A DNA stretch of 64,000 bases, taken from Thermomonas aquatica (lineage in GTDB: Bacteria > Pseudomonadota > Gammaproteobacteria > Xanthomonadales > Xanthomonadaceae). Positions 18,029-29,795 of this stretch are shown here, piece after piece; the first letter of the stretch is position 1; each line of letters begins with the position of its first letter. The stretch is from positions 2,941,998 through 3,005,997 of the forward strand of contig NZ_CP040871.1 in assembly GCF_006337105.1 (NCBI RefSeq). Direction: 5' to 3'. The notes beneath the pieces are model-generated. The model was not told the DNA's origin, ran no database searches, and saw nothing but the letters and a program-made list of their open reading frames with translations. The position numbers were made by a program, and so were the translations under genes.

Positions 18029-18976
18029 ATGTCCGAAGAATTGCAGACGATCATCGACCTGATCCGCTACGGCGCCAGCCGTTTCAACGCGGCCGGGCTG
18101 ACCTTCGGCCACAGCTACGACAACGCCCTCGACGAGGCGACCCAGCTCACCCTGCATGCCCTGCACCTGCCGCACGACCTGTCGCCGGTGTACGGCAACG
18201 CGCGCATCACCGAGGCCGAGAAGGAAGACGTGCTGGGCCTGTTCCTGCGCCGCATCGAGGAGCGCATCCCGGCCGCCTACCTGACCGGCGAGGCCTGGTT
18301 CGCCGGGCTGAGCTTCAAGTCGGACCCGCGTGCGCTGGTGCCGCGTTCGCCGATCGCGGAGATGATCGAAGCCGGCTTCCAGCCCTGGCTGGGCGACCGC
18401 GAGGTGCGTCGCGCGCTGGACCTGTGCACCGGCTCCGGCTGCATCGCCATCGCGATGGCGCACCACAACCCGGACTGGCACGTCGACGGGGTGGACATCA
18501 GCGACGACGCGCTGGCGCTGTCGCGCGAGAACGAGAAGCGCCTGCACGTGGAGAACGTGCGCTTCCTCAAGTCCGACCTGTTCGCCGGATTGCAGGGCGA
18601 GCACTACGACCTGATCGTCACCAATCCGCCCTACGTCACCAACGACGAGACCGACGCCCTGCCGCGCGAGTACTCGCACGAGCCGGAACTCGGCCTGCGC
18701 GCCGGCGACGACGGACTCGACCTGGCGCTGAGGATCCTGCGCGATGCCCCGCTGCACCTGGACCGCGACGGCCTGCTGATCTGCGAAGTCGGCGAGGCCG
18801 AACGCGCGCTGGTCAAGCTGCTGCCGGAACTGCCGCTGGCCTGGGTGGAATTCAAGTTCGGGCAGATGGGGATCTTCGTCGCCGAATGCGCCGACCTGAT
18901 CGCCCACCACGAGCGGATCGCACGGCTGGCGGATGCGCGCGAATCGCGCGGCACGCCGCCCGGCGACCTGTTCTGA
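18029..18976 (+). CDS. prmB: Ribosomal protein uL3 glutamine methyltransferase
   Basis: PrmB methylates a Gln of ribosomal protein L3. The 315-residue product has an N-terminal helical domain and a Rossmann methyltransferase core: [13 protein letters not shown] near residue 130 (SAM binding) and TNPPYVTN near 200, the NPPY motif that places the Gln amide. PrmC/HemK is the main alternative. The length, the [15 protein letters not shown] motif and the position before aroC favour PrmB. It is the first gene of the rightward run; aroC starts 19 bp after it. Confidence 0.95.
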   Translation: MSEELQTIIDLIRYGASRFNAAGLTFGHSYDNALDEATQLTLHALHLPHDLSPVYGNARITEAEKEDVLGLFLRRIEERIPAAYLTGEAWFAGLSFKSDPRALVPRSPIAEMIEAGFQPWLGDREVRRALDLCTGSGCIAIAMAHHNPDWHVDGVDISDDALALSRENEKRLHVENVRFLKSDLFAGLQGEHYDLIVTNPPYVTNDETDALPREYSHEPELGLRAGDDGLDLALRILRDAPLHLDRDGLLICEVGEAERALVKLLPELPLAWVEFKFGQMGIFVAECADLIAHHERIARLADARESRGTPPGDLF

Positions 18977-18995
18977 GCAGGCGCGGCCGACCCAC

Positions 18996-20099
18996 TTGAA
19001 CACTTTCGGCCAGCTGCTGCGCGTCACCACCTTCGGCGAGTCGCACGGGCCGGCCATCGGCTGCGTGGTCGACGGCTGCCCGCCGGGCATCGCCATCGCG
19101 CCGGAAGATTTCGCGCACGACCTCGCGCGCCGCGCCACCGGCAAGACCCGGCATACCTCGGCGCGGCACGAGGCGGACGCGGTGGAAATCCTGTCCGGCG
19201 TGTACGAAGGCAGGACCACCGGCACCCCGGTCGCGTTGCTGATCCGCAACACCGACCAGCGCAGCAAGGACTACGCGAACATCGCCGCGCAGTTCCGCCC
19301 CGGCCATGCCGATTACACCTATTGGCAGAAATACGGCATCCGCGATCCGCGCGGCGGCGGACGCAGCAGCGCGCGCGAAACCACCATGCGCGTGGCCGCG
19401 GCCGTCATCGCCAAGAAGTGGCTGGCGGACCGGTACGGGGTGCGCGTGCAGGGCTGGATGTCGCAGATCGGCGAGGTCGTGCCGAACGGGTTCGATGCCG
19501 CCGCCATCGAAACCAATCCGTTCTTCTGGCCGCATGCCGCGCAAGTCGATGAGCTCGAGGCGTACATGGACGCGTTGCGCAAGTCCGGCGATTCGGTCGG
19601 TGCGCGGGTCACCGTGGTCGCCGACGGCGTGCCGCCGGGCTGGGGCGAGCCGGTGTACGGCAAGCTCGACGGCGAGCTTGCCGCGGCGATGATGTCGATC
19701 AATGCGGTCAAGGGCGTGGAGATCGGCGACGGTTTCGCCGCGGTGGCGCAAAAGGGCACGCAGCATCGCGACGAGATCGCCCGCGACGGCTTCCTGTCCA
19801 ACCATGCCGGCGGCATCCTCGGCGGCATTTCCAGCGGCCAGCAAGTGCTGGTGTCGGTGGCGTTCAAGCCGACCTCCAGCCTGCGCCTGCCGGGCCAGAC
19901 CGTGGATGTCGAGGGCAACGAAGTGGAGGTCGTCACCACCGGCCGCCACGACCCCTGCGTCGGCATCCGCGCAACGCCCATTTGCGAGGCGATGCTGGCG
20001 CTGGTGCTGATGGATCAGGCCCTGCGCCACCGTGCGCAGTGCGGCGACGTGGGCGAGATGTCGCCGCGGATTCCCGCCGCCACCGGCAAAAAACGATAG
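18996..20099 (+). CDS. aroC: Chorismate synthase
   Basis: AroC converts EPSP to chorismate with reduced FMN, the last step of the shikimate pathway that feeds trp synthesis. The product has 367 residues. It begins with [18 protein letters not shown] and carries family signatures [27 protein letters not shown] near residue 104 and the C-terminal [21 protein letters not shown] at 18996 is the only start that gives the standard N-terminus; the upstream in-frame codons lie inside prmB. The weak start may limit expression. Confidence 0.96.
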   Translation: MNTFGQLLRVTTFGESHGPAIGCVVDGCPPGIAIAPEDFAHDLARRATGKTRHTSARHEADAVEILSGVYEGRTTGTPVALLIRNTDQRSKDYANIAAQFRPGHADYTYWQKYGIRDPRGGGRSSARETTMRVAAAVIAKKWLADRYGVRVQGWMSQIGEVVPNGFDAAAIETNPFFWPHAAQVDELEAYMDALRKSGDSVGARVTVVADGVPPGWGEPVYGKLDGELAAAMMSINAVKGVEIGDGFAAVAQKGTQHRDEIARDGFLSNHAGGILGGISSGQQVLVSVAFKPTSSLRLPGQTVDVEGNEVEVVTTGRHDPCVGIRATPICEAMLALVLMDQALRHRAQCGDVGEMSPRIPAATGKKR

Positions 20100-20217
20100 C
20101 GGCCAGTCGTGCCATCCGCCCCCCACGGGCAACGACTGCGCCGCAGCGGCAACCGCGATACGCATCCATCCATCCAGCAGGCGCGCAGCGCGCCGCAATC
20201 AGACGAGAGGACATTCC

Positions 20218-21252
20218 ATGAGCAGCAAGCCCGCTTCAAACAGGCGATTCAAGGTGGCGGTGGTCGGCGCGAGCGGCGCCGTCGGCGAGACGATGTTGTC
20301 GATCCTGGCCGAGCGCGAGTTCCCGGCGAGCGAAGTGATCGCATTGGCCAGCGAGCGTTCGGCCGGCAGCCTGGTCAAGTACGGCAACGACGACATCGTG
20401 GTGCAGGACCTGGCCACGTTCGACCCGGCCGGCGTCGAGATCGCGCTGTTCTCCGCCGGCGGCGGCATCAGCAAGGAATACGGGCCGAAGTTCGCCGCCG
20501 CGGGCGCGGTCGTCATCGACAATTCCTCGACCTTCCGCTACGACGACGACGTGCCGCTGGTGGTCAGCGAAGTGAACCCGGAACAGGTGGGCAACCGCCC
20601 GCGCGGGATCATCGCCAACCCGAACTGCTCGACCATGCAGCTGATGGTGGCGCTGAAGCCGCTGCACGACGCGGCGAAGATCGAGCGCATCAACGTCGCC
20701 ACCTACCAGTCGGTGTCCGGCGCCGGGCGTTCCGGGCTGGAGGAGCTGGGCATCCAGACCGGCCAGTTGCTCAATTTCCAGGAGATCGCGCCGAAGAAGT
20801 TCCAGGCGCAGATCGCCTTCAACCTGATCCCGCACATCGACGACTTCCAGCCCAACGGCTACACCAAGGAAGAGATGAAGCTGGTGTGGGAGACCCGCAA
20901 GATCCTCGGCGACGAGGCGATCCAGGTGAATCCGACTGCGGTGCGGGTGCCGGTGTTCTACGGCCATTCCGAGGCGGTCAACATCGAAACCCGCGACAAG
21001 CTGTCCGTCGAACAGGCGCGCGAGCTGCTGGAACGCGCGCCGGGCGTGGTCGTCGTCGACGAGCACACGCCCGGCGGTTATCCGACCCCGGTGACCCATG
21101 CCTCCGGCAGCGATGCCGTGTACGTCGGCCGCATCCGCGAGGATTTCTCGCATCCGCGCGGACTGAACCTGTGGGTGGTGTCCGACAACATCCGCAAGGG
21201 CGCGGCGCTGAACGCGGTGCAGATCGCGGAACTCGTTGCCAGCGAAGGCTGA
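20218..21252 (+). CDS. asd: Aspartate-semialdehyde dehydrogenase
   Basis: Asd reduces aspartyl phosphate with NADPH to aspartate semialdehyde, the branch point for lysine/diaminopimelate, threonine and methionine. The 344-residue product has the NADP-binding start VAVVGASGAVGETM near residue 13, catalytic Cys in ANPNCSTMQ near 136, and a conserved His-containing segment VPVFYGHSEAVNIET near 245. ATG 20218 follows GAGAGG. The 118-bp gap after aroC may hold its promoter. Confidence 0.97.
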   Translation: MSSKPASNRRFKVAVVGASGAVGETMLSILAEREFPASEVIALASERSAGSLVKYGNDDIVVQDLATFDPAGVEIALFSAGGGISKEYGPKFAAAGAVVIDNSSTFRYDDDVPLVVSEVNPEQVGNRPRGIIANPNCSTMQLMVALKPLHDAAKIERINVATYQSVSGAGRSGLEELGIQTGQLLNFQEIAPKKFQAQIAFNLIPHIDDFQPNGYTKEEMKLVWETRKILGDEAIQVNPTAVRVPVFYGHSEAVNIETRDKLSVEQARELLERAPGVVVVDEHTPGGYPTPVTHASGSDAVYVGRIREDFSHPRGLNLWVVSDNIRKGAALNAVQIAELVASEG

Positions 21253-21283
21253 GCACGGCTAGAGTCCACGCGGGGAAGCAGGG

Positions 21284-23323
21284 ATGAGGGCGCGCGTGAT
21301 CGGCAAATTGCGAATGGCGGTTGCAACCGCGCTGCTGCTGGCGGCGGGCAATGCCGCGGCGCTGGGGCTGGGCCAGATCGAGGTGAAGTCGCGGCTCAAC
21401 CAGCCGTTGCTGGCCGAGATCCCGATCATCTCCACCACCCCGGGCGAACTGGAAGCGCTGCAGGCGCGGCTGGCCTCGCCGGAAACCTTCCGCCGGGTCG
21501 GCCTTGCCGCACCCAGCGGAGCCGCCGCCAACCTGCAGTTCAGCCTGGGCAGCGATGCGCGTGGCCGCCCGGTGATCCGGGTGACCACGGTCGCGCCGGT
21601 CAACCAGGCGGTGCTGAATTTCCTGATCGAAGTGGATTGGGGGCAGGGCCGGCTGGTGCGCGAGTACTCGGCGCTGGTCGATGCGCCGCGCACCGCCAGC
21701 GCGCCGGTGCAGCCGGCGATCAGTGCGCCGGTGGTGGCCGCGCCGAACGTGGTGCAGCGACCGCTGCAACAGGCTCCAGCGGCGGTCGCCCCGCCGGCAC
21801 CGGCACCGGCACCCGCGCCGGTCGCGGCGGCCGCGCCGCCTGCCGCCGCCGCCGAACCGGCACCGCCGCCGGTCGCGGTGGCGCCGTTGCCGCCGCCTGC
21901 GCAAGCGGCCGCCGAGCCGGTAGCGATGCCGGCCCCGGCGATCGCCGTGCCGCCGCCTGCGCCTGCCGCCGCCGCGTCCGCGTCCGCGCAGTACGGGCCG
22001 GTGCGGCAGGGCGAAACCCTGTCGAAGATCGCCCACGGCCTGGGCTTGGCGGGCGGCTACAGCCTGGACCAGACCATGCTTGCCCTGCTGCGGGCCAATC
22101 CGGACGCGTTCCTCGGCAACGACATCAACCTGCTCAAGCGTGGTGCGGTGCTGCGCGTGCCGGGCGGCGGCGAGATCGGCGGCGTCAGCGCCGACGAGGC
22201 CGCGCTGGTGGTGCGCGAACAGATGCAGCAATGGCGGCAGGCGCGGCGTCCGGTCGCGCAACCGGATGCGACGGTGGTGGCCGATGCCGCCGCCAGCGCG
22301 GAGCGCGCGCCAGCCGCCGGCACGCCGACGCGCAGTGCCAAGGCCAGCGAAAAGCCGGCGGCACCGGCAACGACCGACAAGACCGCCGTCGCGAAACCGG
22401 CGGCGCCGAAAACCCCGGCCGCCGCGCCGCGCCGGCAGCAGGCGCGGCTGGAGATCGTGCCGCCGGCGGCACCGGGCAAGGCCACAGGAACACGATCCGG
22501 CACCAATGCCGGGGGCGAGGGCAGCATGCTCCAGCAACAATTGCGGCAAAAGGACGAGGACATCGCCGCCAAGGCCGCCGAAATCGGCGACCTCAAGGAG
22601 CGCGTGGCCGAACTCGAGAAACTCAAGCAGCAGCAGGAGCAGTTGCTGTCGATGAAGGACAGCGAGCTGGCCGCCGCGCAGCAGCGCCTGGCCGATGCGC
22701 GCAAGGCCGCGGCCGCGGTGCAGGCCCCGCCCGCCAGCGCGGCGGCGCAGACCGCGCAGACCGCGCAGCCTGCCGAGAAGCCCCATCCGTCGAACCCGAT
22801 GCCCTGGCTGTGGGGCGGACTGGCCCTGGTCGGCATGGCCGTGCTGGCCTGGTTGTTCGTGCGTCGCGGGCCGAAACCGGCAGCGAAGGCGCCCGCGCGG
22901 CGCGGCTTCGACAGCGAGGCATTGGCGGCAAGCATGGTGGTGCCGACCCTGGACGAGGCCGCGCAAGGCGAATCCGCCGATATCGCCGATGAAGCGCCGG
23001 CGGCGACCACCGTGGTCGACCTGGACGAGGTGCCGGCAACGCAGGCCCCGCGCAGCGAGGCCCCGAACTGGCATTCCGGCTGGGTCAAGACCGCCGCGCC
23101 TGCGCCTGCGCCGCCGGCGGAAACGGCCAAGCCGCGTTTCGTGCCGCAGGAACCCGACCCGCCGCCGCCGCAGGCCAGCGCCGAGCAACGGATGAAGCTG
23201 GCTCGCGCCTTCCTCGACATCGGCGACGATCATTCGGCGAAGGAACTGCTGCGCGAACTGCTCGACGGCCCGGATCCGGCCATGCGCACCGAAGCGGCCC
23301 GCATGCTGCGCGAGCTCGGCTGA
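21284..23323 (+). CDS. fimV: FimV-like pilus-assembly/polar hub protein
   Basis: The product has 679 residues. Signal peptide about 1-26 (ending NAAA). The FimV N-terminal domain follows ([22 protein letters not shown] to about residue 130). Next come an Ala/Pro-rich linker, a LysM domain (about 242-292, [15 protein letters not shown]), and a coiled coil near 410-470. One membrane helix lies near 505-525 ([17 protein letters not shown]). A cytoplasmic Pro/Ala-rich part ends in the FimV C-terminal helical motif ([23 protein letters not shown]). FimV supports type IV pili and polar signalling in Pseudomonas. It is shorter than the Pseudomonas protein. The position between asd and truA is conserved. 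Confidence 0.93.
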   Translation: MRARVIGKLRMAVATALLLAAGNAAALGLGQIEVKSRLNQPLLAEIPIISTTPGELEALQARLASPETFRRVGLAAPSGAAANLQFSLGSDARGRPVIRVTTVAPVNQAVLNFLIEVDWGQGRLVREYSALVDAPRTASAPVQPAISAPVVAAPNVVQRPLQQAPAAVAPPAPAPAPAPVAAAAPPAAAAEPAPPPVAVAPLPPPAQAAAEPVAMPAPAIAVPPPAPAAAASASAQYGPVRQGETLSKIAHGLGLAGGYSLDQTMLALLRANPDAFLGNDINLLKRGAVLRVPGGGEIGGVSADEAALVVREQMQQWRQARRPVAQPDATVVADAAASAERAPAAGTPTRSAKASEKPAAPATTDKTAVAKPAAPKTPAAAPRRQQARLEIVPPAAPGKATGTRSGTNAGGEGSMLQQQLRQKDEDIAAKAAEIGDLKERVAELEKLKQQQEQLLSMKDSELAAAQQRLADARKAAAAVQAPPASAAAQTAQTAQPAEKPHPSNPMPWLWGGLALVGMAVLAWLFVRRGPKPAAKAPARRGFDSEALAASMVVPTLDEAAQGESADIADEAPAATTVVDLDEVPATQAPRSEAPNWHSGWVKTAAPAPAPPAETAKPRFVPQEPDPPPPQASAEQRMKLARAFLDIGDDHSAKELLRELLDGPDPAMRTEAARMLRELG

Positions 23324-23340
23324 GGGCGCGCAAGGGCGAC

Positions 23341-24141
23341 ATGCGTCTCGCGCTCGGGGTCGAATACGACGGCAGCGGTTTTTCCGGCTGGCAGCGATTG
23401 AGCGCGGCGGGTTCGCGGGAGCCGGACGGCAGCCTGCAGACGGCGCTGGAAATCGCGCTGTCGAAGGTCGCCGACGCGCGCATCGACACCGTCTGCGCGG
23501 GCCGCACCGATGCCGGCGTGCATGGCCAGTGCCAGGTGGTGCATTTCGACACCGATGCCCGGCGCGATCCGCGCGGCTGGGTTCTTGGCGCCACCGCCAG
23601 CCTGCCGCCGACGATGGCGGTGCGTTGGTGCGTGCCGGTCTCCGATGAATTCAGCGCCCGTTTTTCCGCACGCGGGCGGCGGTATCGCTATCGCATCCTC
23701 AATCGCACGGTGCGGCCGGGGCTGGAGCGCCAGTACCTGGGGTGGGAACGCATGCCGCTGGATGCGGGCGCGATGCACCAGGCCGCGCAGGCGCTGACGG
23801 GCGAGCGCGATTTCTCCGCGTTCCGCAGCGTGCAATGCCAGGCCGCCCACGCGCGCCGCAACCTGCACGAGATCGCGGTGCATCGCGAAGGCGAACAGGT
23901 CGTGGTCGAGGTCCAGGCCAATGCCTTCCTGCACCACATGGTGCGCAACATCGTCGGCTCGCTGCTGGTGGTGGGACGCAGCGAACAACCGCGCGAATGG
24001 ATCGCCGAATTGCTGGAGAAGCGCGACCGCACCATCGCCGGCCCGACCGCGCCGGCGGCGGGGCTGCTGTTCATCGGCCCGCGCTATCCGCGACAATGGG
24101 GGCTGCCGCAGGAAGTCTGCGGCGACGAAACGACCTCCTGA
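23341..24141 (+). CDS. truA: tRNA pseudouridine(38-40) synthase
   Basis: TruA isomerises uridines 38-40 of the anticodon arm in many tRNAs. The 266-residue product has the catalytic signature [12 protein letters not shown] near residue 51-62 (catalytic Asp), RRYRYRI near 116 and the ACLHHMVRN-type segment [15 protein letters not shown] near 197. It starts 17 bp after fimV and is followed 12 bp later by trpF, the arrangement seen across Pseudomonas and xanthomonads. Confidence 0.97.
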   Translation: MRLALGVEYDGSGFSGWQRLSAAGSREPDGSLQTALEIALSKVADARIDTVCAGRTDAGVHGQCQVVHFDTDARRDPRGWVLGATASLPPTMAVRWCVPVSDEFSARFSARGRRYRYRILNRTVRPGLERQYLGWERMPLDAGAMHQAAQALTGERDFSAFRSVQCQAAHARRNLHEIAVHREGEQVVVEVQANAFLHHMVRNIVGSLLVVGRSEQPREWIAELLEKRDRTIAGPTAPAAGLLFIGPRYPRQWGLPQEVCGDETTS

Positions 24142-24152
24142 GAGCCGGCCCC

Positions 24153-24840
24153 ATGGTTCGCCCGCTGTTCCGCACCCGCATCAAGTTCTGCGGCCTGACC
24201 CGCGCCGGCGACGTACGCCTGGCCGGCGAGCTGGGCGTGGATGCGGTGGGCCTGATCTTCGCCGCGCGCAGCCCGCGCCGGGTTGCGCCGCAGGCCGCGC
24301 GAGGCTTGCGCGATGCGCTGGCGCCGCTGGTGGACGTGGTCGCCCTGTTCATGGACAACAGCGTGGACGAGGTGCGCGAGGCGATCGCGCATGCGCGGCC
24401 GACCCTGCTGCAATTCCATGGCGGCGAGGACGACGCTTTCTGCCGCAAGTTCGGCCTGCCGTACCTGAAGGGCATCGGCCTGCGCGGCGCCGGGGCGAGC
24501 CTGAGCGGGCGCGTGCTGCACGGGCGCTATCCGCATGCCGCCGGTTTCGTGCTGGACGGCCACGGCGCGGGCGAAGCCGGCGGCAGCGGCCAGCGCGTCG
24601 ATATCGCCGCGATTCCGCCCGACATGTCCAAGCCTTATGTGCTGGCCGGCGGCTTGCAGCCGGACAATGTGTTCGCCGCGGTGCGCGCCGCCTCGCCGTG
24701 GGGCGTGGACGTGTCCAGCGGGATCGAACTGGAACCCGGCATCAAGGACGGCGCGCTGATGCGCCGTTTCGTCGAGGAAGTGCGGCGCGCCGATTGCGTC
24801 GAACTCGGCGAGGACAATGATTTGAAGGAGTGTTACGCCT

Positions 24841-24851
<11 letters not shown>
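24153..24851 (+). CDS. trpF: Phosphoribosylanthranilate isomerase
   Basis: TrpF catalyses the Amadori rearrangement of phosphoribosylanthranilate in tryptophan synthesis. The 232-residue TIM-barrel protein has [10 protein letters not shown] near residue 11 (general-base Cys), LLQFHGGED near 89, [14 protein letters not shown] near 131 (catalytic Asp context) and [10 protein letters not shown] near 168. Its end overlaps the GTG start of trpB by 11 bp, implying translational coupling. Identification is firm. Confidence 0.97.
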
Positions 24852-26067
<1,216 letters not shown>

Positions 26068-26121
26068 CCCGGATTCGGCGACAATAGCCGGTTCAATCCA
26101 ATCGCTATCAGGAGTCCGGCC

Positions 26122-26583
26122 ATGGCCGACGAACAGCAGGCCCAGACCGCGGCCGACAACACCGAAGAAGCGGCCGCGCAGGGTGGCGTGAAGGTCGATC
26201 CCGGCTTTTTCGATGCAGTGAACGCCTACCTGGCCGTGTCCGACGACCAGACCCGCAAGTTCGGGGTGAAGGAAGCCGCGATGGCGATGAACTACGCCGC
26301 CGCCCGCCACAGCGCCCACATGTACCTGGTCAGCGTGAAGCCGATCAATGCCGCCAACGAGCGCAAGGATTTCATGGATTACATGACCACCATGTACCGC
26401 AGGATGCTGAACGAGCACCTGGACGGGATGGGCGAGGAGCGCGGCATCGACGTCGGCGAATCCGAGCTCGCCACGGAATACGCCGCCGCCGGCGTGCAGA
26501 TCGGCCGCATGAAGCAGCAGACGCCTGCCGCCGATTACGTCGCCGCCGCCGGCGCGACCCCGCCGGCCGCCTCGAACGAATGA
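26122..26583 (+). CDS. DUF3144-like protein inserted between trpB and trpA
   Basis: The product has 153 residues with acidic, Ala-rich ends. The middle, about 28-100, fits DUF3144: FFDAVNAYLAV, then AAMAMNYAAARHSAHMYLV and DFMDYMTTMYRRMLNEHLDG. No signal peptide, membrane helix or catalytic motif is visible. The gene starts 54 bp after trpB and its stop overlaps the trpA start (ATGA), so it is within the trp operon and trpA translation depends on it. The function is unknown; an accessory role in tryptophan synthesis is only suggested by position. Confidence 0.75.
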   Translation: MADEQQAQTAADNTEEAAAQGGVKVDPGFFDAVNAYLAVSDDQTRKFGVKEAAMAMNYAAARHSAHMYLVSVKPINAANERKDFMDYMTTMYRRMLNEHLDGMGEERGIDVGESELATEYAAAGVQIGRMKQQTPAADYVAAAGATPPAASNE

Positions 26584-27395
26584 CCCGGCTACAGACCCGG
26601 CTGGACGCCTTGCGTTCGGCCGGCCGCAAGGCCCTGGTGCCGTTCGTCACCGCCGGCGATCCCTCGCTGGCGGCGACGGTGCCGGTCATGCACGCGCTGG
26701 TCGATGCCGGCGCGGATGTGATCGAACTGGGCGTGCCGTTCTCCGACCCGATGGCCGACGGCCCGGTGATCCAGCGCAGTTCCGAGCGTGCGTTGGCGCG
26801 CGGCGCGGGCATCCGCTACGTGCTGGAGTGCGTGCGCGCGTTCCGCGAGCGCGATGCGTCCACGCCGGTGGTGCTGATGGGCTACCTGAACCCGGTCGAG
26901 ATCCGCGGCTCCGCGAGCTTCGCGGCGGCGGCGGCGGAAGCCGGCGTCGATGGCGTGCTGCTGGTCGACCTGCCGCCGGAAGAGGCGGAGGAATACCGCG
27001 CGGCGTTCGCCCGCAATGGGCTGGCGCTGATTTCGCTGGCCTCGCCGACCACCCCGGAAGCCCGCCTGCAGCGGCTCGCCACCCAGGCCGACGGCTACCT
27101 GTACTACGTCAGCTTCGCCGGGGTGACCGGCGCGGACCGGCTCGACGTCGGCGATGCCGGCCAGCGCCTGCAACGGCTGCGCGCGATGGCCGCGATCCCG
27201 GTGTACGCCGGCTTCGGCATCCGCGATGCGCAAAGCGCCGCGGCCATGGCCGCGAATGCGGATGGCGTGGTGGTCGGCAGCGCGCTGGTCTCCGCCCTCG
27301 AAGCCAGCGCGGACGGGGCCGAAGCCGCCACCCGCGCCGGCGATTTCCTGCGTCCGCTGCGCGCCGCGCTCGACGGCGTGGCCGTCGCCGCCTGA
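26580..27395 (+). CDS. trpA: Tryptophan synthase alpha chain
   Basis: TrpA cleaves indole-3-glycerol phosphate and passes indole to TrpB. The 271-residue TIM barrel has PFVTAGDPS near residue 21, IELGVPFSDPMADGPVIQ near 48-65 (catalytic Glu and Asp), YYVSFAGVTGA near 177 and phosphate-binding GFGIRDAQSAA near 213. ATG 26580 lies in an ATGA overlap with the DUF3144-like gene. Confidence 0.97.
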   Translation: MTRLQTRLDALRSAGRKALVPFVTAGDPSLAATVPVMHALVDAGADVIELGVPFSDPMADGPVIQRSSERALARGAGIRYVLECVRAFRERDASTPVVLMGYLNPVEIRGSASFAAAAAEAGVDGVLLVDLPPEEAEEYRAAFARNGLALISLASPTTPEARLQRLATQADGYLYYVSFAGVTGADRLDVGDAGQRLQRLRAMAAIPVYAGFGIRDAQSAAAMAANADGVVVGSALVSALEASADGAEAATRAGDFLRPLRAALDGVAVAA

Positions 27396-27411
27396 GCTAG
27401 ACTGCGATGCC

Positions 27412-27437
27412 GTCATCCCGGCGCCGGCCGGGATGGC
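27412..27437. repeat. Short palindromic repeat in the trpA-accD gap
   Basis: CATCCCGG-CGCCGG-CCGGGATG (8-bp arms) sits between trpA and accD, just after a TAGACT hexamer at 27398-27403 that could be the accD -10. This motif type is common as dispersed intergenic palindromes in proteobacteria. In the mRNA it would form a stem-loop in the accD leader. Confidence 0.6.
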
Positions 27438-27481
27438 GGGCGAACAACCCATGCGCTCGACAACCGCGGTGATCGCCCCGA

Positions 27482-28369
27482 ATGAGCTGGCTTAAAAAAT
27501 TGATGCCTGCCCGCATCCGCACCGAAACCGGGGTGGATCGCAAGCGCAGCGTGCCGGAAGGCCTGTGGGAGAAATGCGAGCGCTGCGGCGCCGTGCTGTA
27601 CCGCCCCGAGCTCGAGGAAAACCTCGAGGTCTGCCCGAAGTGCAATTTCCACATGCCGATCCGCGCCCGCGCGCGGCTGGCGGCCTTGCTGGACGACGGG
27701 ATGGGGCACGAGATCGGCGCCGAACTCGGCCCGACAGACGTGCTCAAGTTCAAGGACCAGAAGAAGTATTCCGACCGCATCAAGGCCGCGCAGAAGTCGA
27801 CCGGCGAGCGCGATGCGCTGGTCGCGATGGAAGGCAAGCTGAAGGGCCATAACGTGGTCGCCGCCGCCTTCGACTTCGCCTACATGGGCGGTTCGATGGG
27901 CTCGGTGGTCGGCGAGCGCTTCACCCTGGCCGCGGAGCGCGCGCTGGAACTGCGCTGCCCGTTCGTGTGCTTCTCCGCCAGCGGCGGCGCGCGCATGCAG
28001 GAAAGCCTGTTCTCGCTGATGCAGATGGCCAAGACTTCGGCCGCGCTGGGCCGTTTGCGCGCGGCGGGGCTGCCGTACATCTCGGTGCTCACCCATCCGA
28101 CCACCGGCGGCGTGTCCGCCAGCTTCGCCATGCTCGGCGACCTCAACATCGCCGAACCGGAGGCGCTGATCGGCTTCGCCGGCCAGCGCGTGATCGAGCA
28201 GACCGTGCGCGAGAAGCTGCCGGAAGGCTTCCAGCGCAGCGAGTTCCTGCTCGAGCACGGCACCGTCGACCAGATCGTCGATCGCCGCGAGATGCGCGAT
28301 CGCCTCGCCCACCTGCTGGCGCTGCTGATGAAGCAGGCCATGCCTGCGGACGACGCGGAGGCCGCGTGA
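27482..28369 (+). CDS. accD: Acetyl-CoA carboxylase carboxyltransferase subunit beta
   Basis: AccD, with AccA, transfers the carboxyl group from biotin to acetyl-CoA for fatty-acid synthesis. The 295-residue product has the N-terminal zinc ribbon (CERCG near residue 33 and CPKCN near 52) and the carboxyltransferase crotonase fold, including [11 protein letters not shown] near 165 and [16 protein letters not shown] near 204. Its last codons overlap the GTG start of glmM. In many relatives folC follows accD; here glmM does. Confidence 0.97.
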   Translation: MSWLKKLMPARIRTETGVDRKRSVPEGLWEKCERCGAVLYRPELEENLEVCPKCNFHMPIRARARLAALLDDGMGHEIGAELGPTDVLKFKDQKKYSDRIKAAQKSTGERDALVAMEGKLKGHNVVAAAFDFAYMGGSMGSVVGERFTLAAERALELRCPFVCFSASGGARMQESLFSLMQMAKTSAALGRLRAAGLPYISVLTHPTTGGVSASFAMLGDLNIAEPEALIGFAGQRVIEQTVREKLPEGFQRSEFLLEHGTVDQIVDRREMRDRLAHLLALLMKQAMPADDAEAA

Positions 28370-29730
28370 GCGCGCGCCGGTATTTCGGTACCGACGGCAT
28401 CCGCGGACGGGTCGGCGAAGGCCCGATCTCGGCCGATTTCGTCCTGCGCCTGGGCAATGCCTACGGCCACGCGCTGGTCGCCGCCGCGCGCCAGCGCGAC
28501 CGCGAATGGCGCAAGCCGATGGTGGTGATCGGCAAGGACACCCGCATCTCCAACTACATGTTCGAGGCCGCGCTGGAAGCGGGGCTGGTCGCGGCCGGCG
28601 TCGACGTGCAGCTGATGGGCCCGATGCCGACCCCGGCAGTCGCCCACCTGACCCATTCGATGCGCGCCGACGGCGGCATCGTGATCTCGGCCTCGCACAA
28701 CCCGCACCACGACAACGGCATCAAGTTCTTCTCGGCGCAGGGCGAGAAGCTCGACGACGCCACCGAACTCGCGATCGAGGCCGCGCTGGACGCGCCGTTC
28801 CGCACCGTGTCCTCGGAGCAGCTCGGCAAGGCGGTGCGCACCCGCGACACCATCGGCCGCTACGTCGAGGCCTGCAAGAACTCGGTGCCGAAGGGCTTCA
28901 ACCTCGACGGCATGCGCATCGTGGTCGATTGCGCCAACGGCGCGACCTACCAGCTCGGCCCGCTGGTGCTGCGCGAGCTCGGCGCGCGCGTAGATGCGAT
29001 CGGCGTCGACCCGAACGGCGTCAACATCAACGACGGCGTGGGCTCCACCCATCCGGAATTCCTCGCCGCGCGCGTGCGCGGGACCGGCGCCGACCTCGGC
29101 ATCGCCTTCGACGGCGACGGCGACCGCGTGCTGTTCGTCGATGGCGAAGGCCAGGCGCGCGACGGCGACGAGCTGCTGTACGTGCTGGCCTGCGACTGGC
29201 AGGAAAGCGGGCGTCTGCGCGGGCCGGTGGTCGGCACGCTGATGACCAACTACGGCTTCGAGCGCGCGCTGGGCGAGCGCGGCATCGGTTTCGTCCGCGC
29301 CAAGGTCGGCGACCGTTACGTGCACCAGCAATTGCTGGCGAACGACGGCGTGCTCGGCGGCGAGGCCAGCGGCCACATCCTCTGCCTGGACCGCGCCAGC
29401 ACCGGCGACGGCATCGTCAGCGCGCTGCAGGTGCTGGAGGTGCTGCAGCGCCGCGGCGTCGGCCTGGCCGAGGCGCTGGCCGGCCTGCGCAAGGTGCCGC
29501 AGAAGACCGTCAACGTGCGTTACAGCGGCAATGCCAAGCCGGCCGACGCCGACAACGTGCACATCGCCCTGGCCGAGGCGCAACGCGCGGTCGAAGGCCG
29601 CGGCCGCGCGTTCCTGCGCGCGTCCGGCACCGAGCCGGTGGTGCGGGTCACGGTCGAAGCCGACGACCCGGCATTGGTCGAATCCACCCTGGCCAGGCTC
29701 GCCGACGCCGTGCGCGTGGCGGCGGCCTGA
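28366..29730 (+). CDS. glmM: Phosphoglucosamine mutase
   Basis: GlmM converts glucosamine-6-phosphate to glucosamine-1-phosphate for peptidoglycan and LPS. The 454-residue product begins [13 protein letters not shown]. It has the phosphoserine loop [12 protein letters not shown] near residue 110, the metal loop DGDGDR near 250 and the C-terminal phosphate loop [14 protein letters not shown] near 423. GTG 28366 overlaps the accD stop (GTGA). An in-frame longer reading would run back through accD and is not credible. Confidence 0.96.
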   Translation: MSARRYFGTDGIRGRVGEGPISADFVLRLGNAYGHALVAAARQRDREWRKPMVVIGKDTRISNYMFEAALEAGLVAAGVDVQLMGPMPTPAVAHLTHSMRADGGIVISASHNPHHDNGIKFFSAQGEKLDDATELAIEAALDAPFRTVSSEQLGKAVRTRDTIGRYVEACKNSVPKGFNLDGMRIVVDCANGATYQLGPLVLRELGARVDAIGVDPNGVNINDGVGSTHPEFLAARVRGTGADLGIAFDGDGDRVLFVDGEGQARDGDELLYVLACDWQESGRLRGPVVGTLMTNYGFERALGERGIGFVRAKVGDRYVHQQLLANDGVLGGEASGHILCLDRASTGDGIVSALQVLEVLQRRGVGLAEALAGLRKVPQKTVNVRYSGNAKPADADNVHIALAEAQRAVEGRGRAFLRASGTEPVVRVTVEADDPALVESTLARLADAVRVAAA

Positions 29731-29795
29731 TCCCGATCAAACCCCATCCTCCGCGACGGGCGCACACTGTCGCAGACCCTTCAAGACAGCACGCC

